A stretch of DNA of 64,000 nt from the NCBI RefSeq assembly GCF_022808595.1, contig NZ_JAKUCN010000003.1, positions 248,001-312,000 of the forward strand, written 5' to 3'. Under the pieces are notes generated by a model. The model was not told the origin of the DNA, did no database searches, and was given only the letters and a program-made list of their open reading frames with translations. This document shows, in pieces, positions 1 through 7,498 of this stretch (the first letter of the stretch is position 1; the number at the start of each line of letters is the position of its first letter). The translations under genes and the position numbers were made by a program. This stretch comes from Microvirga solisilvae (GTDB lineage: Bacteria > Pseudomonadota > Alphaproteobacteria > Rhizobiales > Beijerinckiaceae).

Positions 1-510
1 GTCAGCCTGATCGACAGGGATGGGGTTATAGCGAGCCTCGGCCCAAAGACCAAGGCGTCGTTCGCGTGCCGTTTCCTCGAGAGCCAGCAATTCGGGCTGG
101 CAAAAGGTCGAATCCGCCCCTGGATCGACGATGGCAAGCCCTGCTTCCACGAGGCCATGGCTAAGATCGAGGTATCCTGTCCGGGCCTTGAGGGGCTGGC
201 GGCCCCAACGGTCGCGGGTGCCTTGGGCGGTCACGAGAAGAGATTCACCGGCTCGAGCCTTGAGCCATTCCAGCGCCTGCTGCCGGTGAGCCTGATCATC
301 TGCCAGTCTGATGCCGGCAAGCCGCGCCAGACGCTCGGAGCCGAGCACGAGATCACCCTCGGCCGTAATGCCATCGAGCCGGTCCTGTCGGGCTTCGCCC
401 GTACAAACGGTCGAGAGGCGTGAAGCAGGACGCGGCTTCACGCCTTCCTGGGCTGCCACAGGCAGCATCACAAGGGCCGTCAGCAAACCTGCCGCAATTC
501 CGATCCGCAT
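1..510 (-). CDS. SNase-like (thermonuclease family) exported protein, partial at left edge
   Basis: The reading frame opens at an ATG at 510 and runs open through position 1, so only the first 170 residues are visible. An N-terminal hydrophobic stretch (about residues 3-21, ending A-A-Q) looks like a signal peptide, which predicts a periplasmic protein. The body follows the staphylococcal-nuclease OB-fold pattern: R-L-A-G-I near residue 70, D-R-W-G-R-Q near residue 108, and a G-L-W motif close to the visible end. The usual G-I-D-x-P-E calcium/catalytic segment is replaced here by G-I-R-L-A-D, so nuclease activity is uncertain. The family assignment is fairly secure; the function is not. Confidence 0.75.
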   Translation of the reverse strand, partial: MRIGIAAGLLTALVMLPVAAQEGVKPRPASRLSTVCTGEARQDRLDGITAEGDLVLGSERLARLAGIRLADDQAHRQQALEWLKARAGESLLVTAQGTRDRWGRQPLKARTGYLDLSHGLVEAGLAIVDPGADSTFCQPELLALEETARERRLGLWAEARYNPIPVDQAD

Positions 511-579
511 CGTCGATCCCGTCTTGAGACGACGATCATACGCATGTCGAAAGGCGCGGCTAGGCTTGAGAATGCAACC

Positions 580-747
580 CTAATGCTTTTCCTGTGCGGG
601 GCTGTGCTTCTGAGGCTTGTGGCCGCTTTGCCCGCCCTCATTGGGTTTGTTGTGGTCGCGACTTTCCTGATGAGACATGCCGCCCTGACGAGTAGTGTCG
701 GACTTGCCGCCGGTATCGGGCCGGTTGCGGTGGCTGGAATTTTTCAT
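580..747 (-). CDS. small very hydrophilic protein (55 aa)
   Basis: Product of 55 residues rich in H, K, G, N, Q and S, with no hydrophobic segment; it is probably disordered and cytosolic. The ATG at 747 overlaps the stop of the upstream small gene (TCATGA arrangement). A strong Shine-Dalgarno, AGGAGAAG, sits just before it inside that gene, so the two are probably translationally coupled. A longer in-frame opening upstream to 948 was not chosen because it has no ribosome binding site and overlaps the first gene out of frame. The composition resembles small stress-associated proteins of Hyphomicrobiales, but no family is recognised. Confidence 0.6.
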   Translation of the reverse strand: MKNSSHRNRPDTGGKSDTTRQGGMSHQESRDHNKPNEGGQSGHKPQKHSPAQEKH

Positions 748-890
748 GACTTCTTCTCCTGCTGACGCTTCTGGGCGCCGTTGCCGTCCTTGCCTTGCTG
801 GGCTTGAGTCCCCCGTGTGTTGGAGCCGCCATGGCCCTCCTGGGGAACGCCTTCGGGATTGGTGCGGGAGCCTGGGATGTTCTTGGTCAT
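744..890 (-). CDS. small hydrophilic Gln/Gly/Lys-rich protein (48 aa)
   Basis: A 48-residue product beginning M-T-K-N-I-P-G-S-R and ending E-K-K-S, rich in G, Q, N and K and lacking hydrophobic residues. CAGGA precedes the ATG at 890 by about 7 bases. Its stop codon overlaps the start of the next small gene by 4 bases, which supports both reading frames as a two-gene unit. The sequence suggests an intrinsically disordered protein. No function is recognised; involvement in stress or desiccation is only suggested by composition. Confidence 0.55.
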   Translation of the reverse strand: MTKNIPGSRTNPEGVPQEGHGGSNTRGTQAQQGKDGNGAQKRQQEKKS

Positions 891-1017
891 CGAAGATCCT
901 GATCATGCGTTGTCGATGATATGGCCATGCTCGAAACGAGCGGGGCATCGAGCATGCCGGACAGGATCAATCATCGGCGCTGGCGATGGTTGCGGAGCAA
1001 ATGGTGGGCGGATCGCC

Positions 1018-1233
1018 TCACCAGCGGATCACCAGCACCGTCTGCTTGCCGTTGCCGAGCTCGACGGCCTCGATGCTTTCCGGCTTTCGATTGTCTTGCG
1101 GCTTGGCGTCCTCGACGATTTCGAGCTCCTCCACATGGGCAGCGAAGGCTTCGTCCACTTCCGCGACGCAGAGCAGGGTATCGGGAGGAAGGTTTTCAAC
1201 GACCTTGAGGAAGTCACGCAGGGTCTGAGCCAT
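1018..1233 (-). CDS. small acidic protein, unknown function (71 aa)
   Basis: The ATG at 1233 is preceded by GGAGG at good spacing, which decides this start. A longer in-frame opening would run antisense through the tRNA gene and is rejected. The 71-residue product (M-A-Q-T-L-R-D-F-L-K...) has an amphipathic N-terminal part and a strongly acidic middle (E-V-D-E-A-F, V-E-E-L-E-I-V-E-D) and ends with beta-like L-V-I-R-W. It resembles short uncharacterised proteins of Hyphomicrobiales. It has no signal peptide or membrane segment. Confidence 0.65.
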   Translation of the reverse strand: MAQTLRDFLKVVENLPPDTLLCVAEVDEAFAAHVEELEIVEDAKPQDNRKPESIEAVELGNGKQTVLVIRW

Positions 1234-1367
1234 AAAATGCCTCCGGTTGCCCCCCACACCAAAGCGAAAGGTCAGCCGTGGGTTCCTTCCCGGATTGGGT
1301 GAGGAGAAGGTGGGCGCTGCAAGGGTCTGGTCCCTAGCGGAGGAGCGTGCTATCTCACCCCTCCAGC

Positions 1368-1444
1368 GGTCCCGTAGCTCAGCAGGACAGAGCAGCGGTT
1401 TCCTAAACCGAAGGTCGGAAGTTCGAGTCTTCCCGGGATCGCCA
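1368..1444 (+). tRNA. tRNA-Arg (anticodon CCT)
   Basis: A complete cloverleaf can be read. Acceptor stem GGTCCCG at 1368-1374 pairs with CGGGATC at 1434-1440 with one wobble, followed by G and an encoded CCA (1442-1444). The D arm is TAGCTCAGC-type. The anticodon loop T-T-C-C-T-A-A has CCT at 1402-1404. The T arm GGAAG-TTCGAGT-CTTCC is present. CCT decodes AGG, a rare arginine codon in high-G+C genomes. No integrase or attachment-site repeat is seen next to it. Confidence 0.95.
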
Positions 1445-1683
1445 GTTTTCCCTCCCATTCGTCAGTCTCGGGGGCTTTCCCCAGGATGTGCCATGTCGCA
1501 CCGCAGGGACATCCTTGAGCATGCTCCCTTGTTCTCGATGGGCGTCGCGTTCGGCGTTAAGCCGGTGGAGCATCAGCCGAGGGGAACATTACGCAATCGT
1601 AACATGGCCGTAAGTCTCGTGTGGCCGTGTCGCGCTTAAGCTCAAGTCATTCTTCCTGCATGATTTCGAGTGGAGCATTGCCG

Positions 1684-1878
1684 ATGATAGCGAGCCATAA
1701 GCCTGTGGCGGATCGAGCGACGGCAGCCGTGATCCATGCCCTCGGCGAAGTCAGGGATGCCGTGCGCGAGCTGCGCCGCTCCTCGCCGGAGAGTATTCTG
1801 ATCAGCCTTGCGGAACAGAAGATCGACAAACTGGAACGTGCTTATCGTCCGCATCAGGATCGTGAAAGACGATCCTGA
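1684..1878 (+). CDS. small protein of unknown function (64 aa)
   Basis: Starts at an ATG with GGAG about 8 bases upstream; earlier in-frame starts at 1621 (GTG) and 1660 (ATG) lack a ribosome binding site. The product is helical and charged (A-V-I-H-A-L-G-E-V-R-D-A-V-R-E-L-R-R..., then L-A-E-Q-K-I-D-K-L-E-R-A-Y), compatible with a short coiled-coil or helix-turn-helix hairpin. It ends D-R-E-R-R-S. No domain is recognised and there is no close neighbour on the same strand. Confidence 0.5.
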   Translation: MIASHKPVADRATAAVIHALGEVRDAVRELRRSSPESILISLAEQKIDKLERAYRPHQDRERRS

Positions 1879-1963
1879 TCGGTCGCGATGTCCCAAGCCA
1901 TTTGAGCTTAATGAGAAAGCGAATGATGGCGTGCTTCTTAGGTGAGACGCCGTTGCCTATGCT

Positions 1964-2803
1964 TCATCGTGCGATCTGCGTCACCGCCGCTTTCGCATCG
2001 TCGAGATCGGGCGCATCGATATGGCGGTAGCGGGCCTGCACGAGACCGAACAGACCGAATGCGAAAAGGCCGATGGCCGTGAGCGCCAGCAGCACCCAGC
2101 CATAGGGCTGTTGTTGCAGAGCCTTCAGAGCGCCGCCGAGTCCCTGCACTTCGGACGAGGAATGATGAAGCGCCGCGAGGATAACGAATCCGCCGATCAT
2201 CACAAACACGATGCCGCGCGCGGCAAATCCCATGCGTCCCAACGAGACGATCCAGTCGTGCTTGTCGGAAGGCAGGGAAAGACGCTGGGCGACATCGCCT
2301 TTCCACGCCTTCCAGATAAAGCCGAGGCCTGTCGCTGCGATGGCAATTCCGATGAGGCCGACCACCCACAATCCGAAAGGCTTGCTCATGAGCCATGCGG
2401 TCCAGTCCTGCGCGGCCTGATCTTCACCACCACTCGAACCCTTTCCCAACACGAGGCTCAAGGCGGAGATCGCAAGGCCCGCATAGATCACACCGCTGAC
2501 GAGATGCGCGCCTCTTATCGCCCAGCCCTTCATGTCGGAGCCACGACGGTCGGCATCGGTGAGCGCTTCCACCACGCGCCAGGTGCAGAAGCCGAAGAGG
2601 CCGAGCGCGACCACGCCGAGCCATATCTTTCCGAAGGGCTGTGACAGAAGTGTCTGCAGGGCAGAACGGCTGCCGCCTGTCTGCCCGCCGGAGCCGATGG
2701 CGGCGAGAAGGGCAAGGCCTCCCACAAGGCCATAGACGACACCGCGGGCGCCGTATCCCAGGCGGGCCAGGATTTCGACGGTGTTGCTATGGGTTCCAGC
2801 CAT
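1964..2803 (-). CDS. DUF1206 family membrane protein
   Basis: A 279-residue protein from the ATG at 2803, which has GGGAG upstream; an in-frame start 12 codons earlier lacks one. It consists of three repeats of a two-helix unit, each with a G-Y-G-A-R-G / G-A-H-L-V-S-G / G-F-A-A-R-G type motif followed by a long hydrophobic helix and a P-x-G stretch. This is the characteristic DUF1206 pattern, giving about six transmembrane segments in the inner membrane. The function of the family is unknown. A near-consensus EcfG-type promoter lies 28-52 bases upstream, hinting at stress induction. Confidence 0.88.
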   Translation of the reverse strand: MAGTHSNTVEILARLGYGARGVVYGLVGGLALLAAIGSGGQTGGSRSALQTLLSQPFGKIWLGVVALGLFGFCTWRVVEALTDADRRGSDMKGWAIRGAHLVSGVIYAGLAISALSLVLGKGSSGGEDQAAQDWTAWLMSKPFGLWVVGLIGIAIAATGLGFIWKAWKGDVAQRLSLPSDKHDWIVSLGRMGFAARGIVFVMIGGFVILAALHHSSSEVQGLGGALKALQQQPYGWVLLALTAIGLFAFGLFGLVQARYRHIDAPDLDDAKAAVTQIAR

Positions 2804-2830
2804 GAGAACGCTCCCTTTCGGTGGGGAGTG

Positions 2831-2855
2831 AACCGTCACGCTCGATCAATGTTCC
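2831..2855 (-). promoter_or_regulatory. candidate EcfG-type promoter of the DUF1206 gene
   Basis: On the minus strand the sequence reads GGAAC, 16 bases, GGTT. This matches the alphaproteobacterial general-stress consensus GGAAC-N16-CGTT with one mismatch in the -10 element. It lies 28 bases before the DUF1206 start codon. It is one of several such sites in the window. Confidence 0.4.
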
Positions 2856-2894
2856 TTGCGGGATTGAGTGAGAAGGATTGCGAAGCGGAGACGA

Positions 2895-2927
2895 GAAAAG
2901 CCGCCCGGAGATTTCGCGCGGCTTTTC
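2895..2927 (-). terminator. terminator of the GH3 gene
   Basis: A perfect 10-base stem GAAAAGCCGC/GCGGCTTTTC separated by 13 bases lies immediately after the stop codon of the minus-strand GH3 gene. The minus-strand 3' arm ends in CTTTTC, as expected for an intrinsic terminator. Confidence 0.75.
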
Positions 2928-2934
2928 GAGAATT

Positions 2935-5166
2935 TTACTGTGCGACGCTGGTCGAAGCCGAGGCGCGTCGTTCTTCCTGGGGCAGCTGGATCGGTTTTGT
3001 AACTTCGACCTCGCCGATGGGTTCCGCCAGGGAGCTTCCGCCGACGAAGACCTGGATGGCACCGGCTTCCACGATGTAGCTGCCGTCATCGAGATGGAAG
3101 CCGAGAGACTCCACCGGAATGCGCAGCGTGATGCGCTTGGTCTCGCCCGGATTGAGGCTGATCTTCTCGAAGGCCTTCAGCTCGCGCAAGGGACGGCTGC
3201 GGCTTGCCACCGGGTCGCGCGTGTAGAGCTGCACCACGTCCTGGCCGATGCGAGAGCCCTTGTTCGTCACGCTCACCGACACGTCGAGGCTCTGTCCGCT
3301 CTCGAGTGTCTTCTGCGCGATGCTCGCATTGGAATAATCGAACTGCGTGTAGCTCAGGCCCCAGCCGAAGGGATAGAGCGGTGTGATCGCCTCGTCGATA
3401 TAGTGCAGGGTGAAGCGGTTGTTCGGGATCGTCGGGCGGCCTGTGGGCAGACGATTGTAATAGATCGGCAGCTGACCCGTGGCGCGCGGCCAGGTGAGCG
3501 GAAGCTTGCCGCTCGGATTGAAATCGCCGAACAGCACATCGGCCACCGCGTGGCCGCCTTCCGTGCCCGGATACCAGGCCATCAGGATCGACGGAATCCG
3601 CTCCGCGATCGGGCCCAGCACTTGCGGGCGTCCGCCCATGAGCACGAGCGCAATCGGCTTGCCCGTGGCGGCGAGCGCTTCCAGCACTTCGATCTGCTTG
3701 CCGTTGAGTTCGAGATGCGCGCGCGATGCGGCCTCTCCCGACAGTTCCTGCGGCTCGCCGAACACGGCGATCACGAGATCGGCGTTCTTCGCAGCCTCGA
3801 CAGCGGCTGGCAGCTGCTCCGTCGAACGGCACATGAGATCACAGGCAGGAGCATGGCTCACTGTGATCCCGGCGGATTGCGCGCGCTCGCGAACGCCTTG
3901 CAGGACGGTGATGCTGTCTTCCTTGTGGCCGCGCGCGGCATGCGGGCCCATCATGTCATGAGATGCATCGGCGAGCGGGCCGATCACGGCGATGGAGCGC
4001 GTGCCGGACTTCACAGGAAGCACATCATTGTTGTTCTGCAGCAGGACGATGGTTTCGCGCGCGACTTCGCGCGCGGCCTGGCGCGATTCCTTCGACGGGA
4101 ATCCGGCCTCGCTGCGGTTGGGGTCGATGGCAGGCTGATCGAACAGGCCAAGGCGGAACTTGGTGCGCAGGATTCGGCGAACCGACTCGTCGATCACGCT
4201 TTCCGGCACGCGGCCGGCGCGTACTTCGTCGGGTAGATGGTTGATATAGAGCAGTCCCATCATGTCCATGTCGACGCCGGCGAGGATCGCCTTGCGCGCG
4301 GCTTCCGCGCCGTCTGCGGCGATGCCGTGGTTGACGAGCTCGCCGATGCCGACCCAATCGGAGGTCACGAAACCGTCGAAGCCCCATTGCTTGCGCAGCA
4401 CGTCGGTCAACAGCCATGCATTGGCCGTCGAAGGCTCGCCATTGAGCGCATTGAAGGCGGCCATGAAGCTCGCCGTTTTCGCCTCGGCGGCGGCGCGGAA
4501 CGGAGGCAGGTAGGTGTCGTACATCTCCGCGCGTGGGATGTAGGTGGTGTCGTAATCCCGGCCGCCCTGCGGGGCGCCATAGCCCGCGAAATGCTTGGCG
4601 GAGGCGGCGAGGCCGCCCTTGCGGAAGCCTTCCACCCGCGCGGCGGTGAGAACGGAGCCGAGATAAGGGTCTTCACCGAAGCCTTCGACGATGCGGCCCC
4701 AGCGGCTGTCGCGCGACAGATCCGCCATGGGCGCGAAGGTCCAGTTCACACCGACATGGGATGCTTCCTTCGCGGCCCATTCGGATGCGAGAAACGAGAG
4801 GCGCGGATTGAAGGCGGCGGCTTCCCCTAGGGGAAGCGGAAACTGGGTGCGGAATCCGTGCAGCACGTCGAGGCCGTAGAGCAGCGGAATCTTGAGGCGC
4901 GATTGCTGAATGAGCGCCTGGGCGCGGGCAACATCCTGAGCATTGTTGAAGTTCAACACAGCTCCGACCTTACCCTCCGAAAGATCCTCCCAGCGCAGGG
5001 GAGGGCCGTGGGAGACGAGGTTCAGCTGGCCGACTTTCTCCTCGAGGGTCATCTGTCCGAGCAGCTCGTTCACGCGCCGTTCGATGGCCTCCTGCGCTTT
5101 GGCCCCGCTCAGAGGCAAGGCAACGGCCAGGGCGGAAAGAAGGCCTAGGACATAAGAAAGCCGCAC
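2935..5166 (-). CDS. bglX: periplasmic beta-glucosidase, glycoside hydrolase family 3 (BglX-like)
   Basis: The 743-residue product starts at a GTG at 5166 with AAGGAG six bases upstream; an ATG further out would put extra residues before the signal peptide. Residues 1-24 form a signal peptide cleaved near G-A-K-A-Q. The GH3 N-terminal TIM barrel carries the nucleophile Asp270 in F-V-T-S-D-W, and K-H-F-A-G-Y-G is also present. The GH3 C-terminal sandwich and a fibronectin-III-like domain follow (V-S-V-S-V-T-N-K-G, ending near L-P-Q-E-E-R-R). It should release glucose from beta-linked oligosaccharides in the periplasm. A terminator follows and an inverted repeat lies in the promoter region. Confidence 0.93.
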   Translation of the reverse strand: MRLSYVLGLLSALAVALPLSGAKAQEAIERRVNELLGQMTLEEKVGQLNLVSHGPPLRWEDLSEGKVGAVLNFNNAQDVARAQALIQQSRLKIPLLYGLDVLHGFRTQFPLPLGEAAAFNPRLSFLASEWAAKEASHVGVNWTFAPMADLSRDSRWGRIVEGFGEDPYLGSVLTAARVEGFRKGGLAASAKHFAGYGAPQGGRDYDTTYIPRAEMYDTYLPPFRAAAEAKTASFMAAFNALNGEPSTANAWLLTDVLRKQWGFDGFVTSDWVGIGELVNHGIAADGAEAARKAILAGVDMDMMGLLYINHLPDEVRAGRVPESVIDESVRRILRTKFRLGLFDQPAIDPNRSEAGFPSKESRQAAREVARETIVLLQNNNDVLPVKSGTRSIAVIGPLADASHDMMGPHAARGHKEDSITVLQGVRERAQSAGITVSHAPACDLMCRSTEQLPAAVEAAKNADLVIAVFGEPQELSGEAASRAHLELNGKQIEVLEALAATGKPIALVLMGGRPQVLGPIAERIPSILMAWYPGTEGGHAVADVLFGDFNPSGKLPLTWPRATGQLPIYYNRLPTGRPTIPNNRFTLHYIDEAITPLYPFGWGLSYTQFDYSNASIAQKTLESGQSLDVSVSVTNKGSRIGQDVVQLYTRDPVASRSRPLRELKAFEKISLNPGETKRITLRIPVESLGFHLDDGSYIVEAGAIQVFVGGSSLAEPIGEVEVTKPIQLPQEERRASASTSVAQ

Positions 5167-5200
5167 ATTCGTCTCCTTAATCAAGCACGAAAACTTTATT

Positions 5201-5220
5201 ACAAGCGTCATCTCGCTTGT
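5201..5220. promoter_or_regulatory. 20-bp inverted repeat, candidate operator between bglX and the kinase gene
   Basis: ACAAGCG and CGCTTGT form a perfect 7-base inverted repeat with a 6-base spacer, in the 121-base gap between the divergent GH3 and hybrid kinase genes and 35 bases from the GTG of bglX. The size and symmetry fit a dimeric repressor site, for example of LacI or GntR type. The regulator is not encoded nearby. Confidence 0.4.
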
Positions 5221-5287
5221 CATTTATCCGTGCTACACAAGATAGCGTCCGGAAGTGGCGTCTTGCGGGCGCTAGGTCAATGGATTT

Positions 5288-6796
5288 GTGAAAAACGCGA
5301 GCGGGTTCGTGCAGGCGATTTTAAGGCTGTCCTTTCTGTTTCTGTCCAGCGCCCTGATCCTGTCAGGTTTGGCGTTGGCGGGGGCTGCCTATACCCGCAA
5401 TTCCGAGATGATCGTGGTGGCCCTGGCCTTCTTCCTGTCGGTCGCCGCCGGCGCTCCGCTTTTGGTCGGACGCCAGCTCCGAAAAATCCTCGACGAGCAT
5501 GAGCAGGCCATCGAGGAGGCCTCGCTCTTCAAGGCCATGTCGTTCGAGCAACCCGCCGAACCCGCGGACCTTGCCCTCCCGGAAGAGCAGCCTGCTGTTT
5601 CAGAGGACGAGGAGGCCCTGCGGCGCGACCAGAAGGCGGAGGCCCTTGAGCGCCTGCGCGATGGAATTACCCACGACCTCAACAACAAGCTGATGGTGAT
5701 CAGCGCCAATATCGATGCCGTCGCGCGGCAGATGAAGGACCAGCCTTCGATCCAGCGCAAACTGCTCTCGGCGCTGGTAGCCTCCGACCAGGCCGCGAAG
5801 CTCATCGCCAAATCCGCTGCCTTCGCCAGGCAGAGCGAGCCCCAAGTCCAGTATCTCGATCTGTCCGAGAGAATCGGTTCGGTCGCAGCGCTCATGGGTC
5901 GCTCGCTCCTGCGTGATACGGTGGAGCTGCGCGTGGAGATCGACGAGGAGCTTTGGCCCGTGGAGGCCGATCCGGATGATATCGAGACGGCGATCGTCAC
6001 CTTGAGCGCCTATGTGCGCGATGCCCTGACCCAGGGCGGCGCGATCAACCTGGAAGCGCGAAACGCCCACATTGAGAAAGGCGCTCTTCCCAATCTCGGT
6101 GTCGAAGGCGAGTTCGTTCAGCTGACCATCCGCAGCATTGCTGGAGATGATGCGCAGGAGCTCGACGAGATTGCCGAGCCTGCCTTCACATTGCAGGACA
6201 TCGATGTGTCCTCCTGGCTTCGCCTGAACCGCAGCCTGCATTTCCTGCAGAGCATCGGCGGGGCTTCGACCGTTTCCCGCAGCGGCGCGGATGTGGCGAT
6301 CACCCTTTATCTTCCGCGCGCTCAGGCCGCGACGCTTCTGTCCTACGGCGCCATCAACGACGACGAGCTGCCGAGCGATGACGTGCGGCAGAATGCGGAA
6401 ATCCTCATCGTCGACGACGAGCTGGAAGTGGCGCTCGCCCTACAATCGACGCTGGAGGAATTCGGCTACGTCACCAGCATCGCCACGGATGCCGCGCAGG
6501 CGATCAAGAATCTGGAAGCGCGCAGGCCGGGCGTCGTACTGACGGACGTGTCCATGCCCGGCACCATGAACGGCGTCATGCTGGCCCGCGAAGTGCGGCA
6601 GATCTTCCCCGACCTTCCGGTGTTGCTGATCACGGGCAATCCGGTCGTGGCGGATGAGGTGAGCGAATTCCCGCTGCTGCAAAAGCCCATCATCAGCCGT
6701 GATCTGCATGCGGCGATCCAGCGGCATCTCATGCCGAAGGAAGAGACCAACAAGGTCATTCCCCTCTTCCCGCGCAACACCAAGCGTGTGAGCTGA
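5288..6796 (+). CDS. hybrid histidine-kinase-like protein with degenerate ATPase domain and C-terminal receiver
   Basis: The 502-residue protein starts at GTG with a weak ribosome site. Two membrane helices (about 10-35 and 41-60) are followed by an acidic linker and a HisKA-like helix with an intact H-box, T-H129-D-L-N-N-K-L. The following ATPase domain lacks recognisable key motifs. The N-box Asn is not where expected (T-L-S-A-Y-V-R-D-A-L), and the usual G-L-G-L lid is replaced by S-S-W-L-R-L-N-R. Residues 370-480 are a complete receiver domain: D376-D377, phosphoacceptor D420 in T-D-V-S-M-P-G, T449 and K467. It may act as a phosphotransfer or phosphatase protein rather than a kinase. It is divergent from bglX; the partner is unknown. 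Confidence 0.85.
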   Translation: MKNASGFVQAILRLSFLFLSSALILSGLALAGAAYTRNSEMIVVALAFFLSVAAGAPLLVGRQLRKILDEHEQAIEEASLFKAMSFEQPAEPADLALPEEQPAVSEDEEALRRDQKAEALERLRDGITHDLNNKLMVISANIDAVARQMKDQPSIQRKLLSALVASDQAAKLIAKSAAFARQSEPQVQYLDLSERIGSVAALMGRSLLRDTVELRVEIDEELWPVEADPDDIETAIVTLSAYVRDALTQGGAINLEARNAHIEKGALPNLGVEGEFVQLTIRSIAGDDAQELDEIAEPAFTLQDIDVSSWLRLNRSLHFLQSIGGASTVSRSGADVAITLYLPRAQAATLLSYGAINDDELPSDDVRQNAEILIVDDELEVALALQSTLEEFGYVTSIATDAAQAIKNLEARRPGVVLTDVSMPGTMNGVMLAREVRQIFPDLPVLLITGNPVVADEVSEFPLLQKPIISRDLHAAIQRHLMPKEETNKVIPLFPRNTKRVS

Positions 6797-7498
6797 TCAC
6801 GTCAACAAGGCTTCAGCCGACAGGGGAGCCGCCACGTCGCGGGCCGCTTCCGCGAGCGCGGCGAACAGCCGTTGCTGCGGCTTCTTCCAGACCAGAAGCT
6901 CCGGATGCCATTGAACGCCGACGAGGAACGGCGCCTTATCGTTCTCGATGGCCTGCACGATTCCGATCTCGTCCCGCGCTGCAATCGCGAGCCCTTCACC
7001 AAGCCGGTCAACCGATTGGTGATGCAGCGCGTTCACCAAGCAGGGATTGCAGCTGAGGATGCGGTCGAGGCGAGAACCGGCTTCGATGCTCACGCGCTTC
7101 TTCGGCAGAACCGTGCGCATCTTCGGCGCCTGCACATAGACCTCGTAGATATCCGTATGCAGGGTGCCGCCGAGAGCGACATTGATCATCTGCGAGCCGC
7201 GGCAGATGCCGAGAACGGGAAGCTGACGGGGAAGTGCTGCTCTCAAGAGCGAGAGTTCCATCTTGTCCCGTTCCGGGTCGATGCGCACGTCGGGCAGAAC
7301 CTTGCCGCCATAGATCTCCGCGCCGATATCGTCGCCGCCGCCGATCACGAGGCCCTGCAGCGGCTCTTCCGGCAATGGCTCTCCCGGCATGATGCGGACC
7401 GAGCGCGCGCCCGCGCGCGCCAAGGCCAGACGATGCATGAGGTAGCTGCGCCAGCCGCCGCGTCTGGATGTGGTGACGCCGATCAGAGGTCTCGTCAT
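6797..7498 (-). CDS. class I glutamine amidotransferase-like hydrolase (gamma-glutamyl-GABA hydrolase family, PuuD-like)
   Basis: A 233-residue protein of the peptidase C26 / PuuD family. The nucleophile elbow is G-I-C99-R-G-S-Q, and the His/Glu of the triad are in V-Q-W-H198-P-E200. V-I-G-G-G-D-D-I near residue 51 is the family oxyanion-region motif. These enzymes hydrolyse gamma-glutamyl amide bonds. The start overlaps the stop of the amidoligase gene by 4 bases (ATGA), so the two are coupled. The pairing suggests it trims or edits the amide product of the ligase. Its stop directly abuts the stop of the convergent kinase gene. Confidence 0.9.
   Translation of the reverse strand: MTRPLIGVTTSRRGGWRSYLMHRLALARAGARSVRIMPGEPLPEEPLQGLVIGGGDDIGAEIYGGKVLPDVRIDPERDKMELSLLRAALPRQLPVLGICRGSQMINVALGGTLHTDIYEVYVQAPKMRTVLPKKRVSIEAGSRLDRILSCNPCLVNALHHQSVDRLGEGLAIAARDEIGIVQAIENDKAPFLVGVQWHPELLVWKKPQQRLFAALAEAARDVAAPLSAEALLT

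Noticed and set aside
1234-1458. N-terminal extension of the 71-aa gene
   Set aside because: The extension is antisense to tRNA-Arg and the internal ATG has GGAGG.
1368-1683. tRNA-associated integration site
   Set aside because: No integrase gene and no repeat of the tRNA 3' end was seen downstream.
2878-4236. Long plus-strand open frame (452 codons) across the bglX region
   Set aside because: It lies antisense to a GH3 gene with intact motifs and gives a His/Arg-rich sequence without domains; it is a high-G+C shadow frame.
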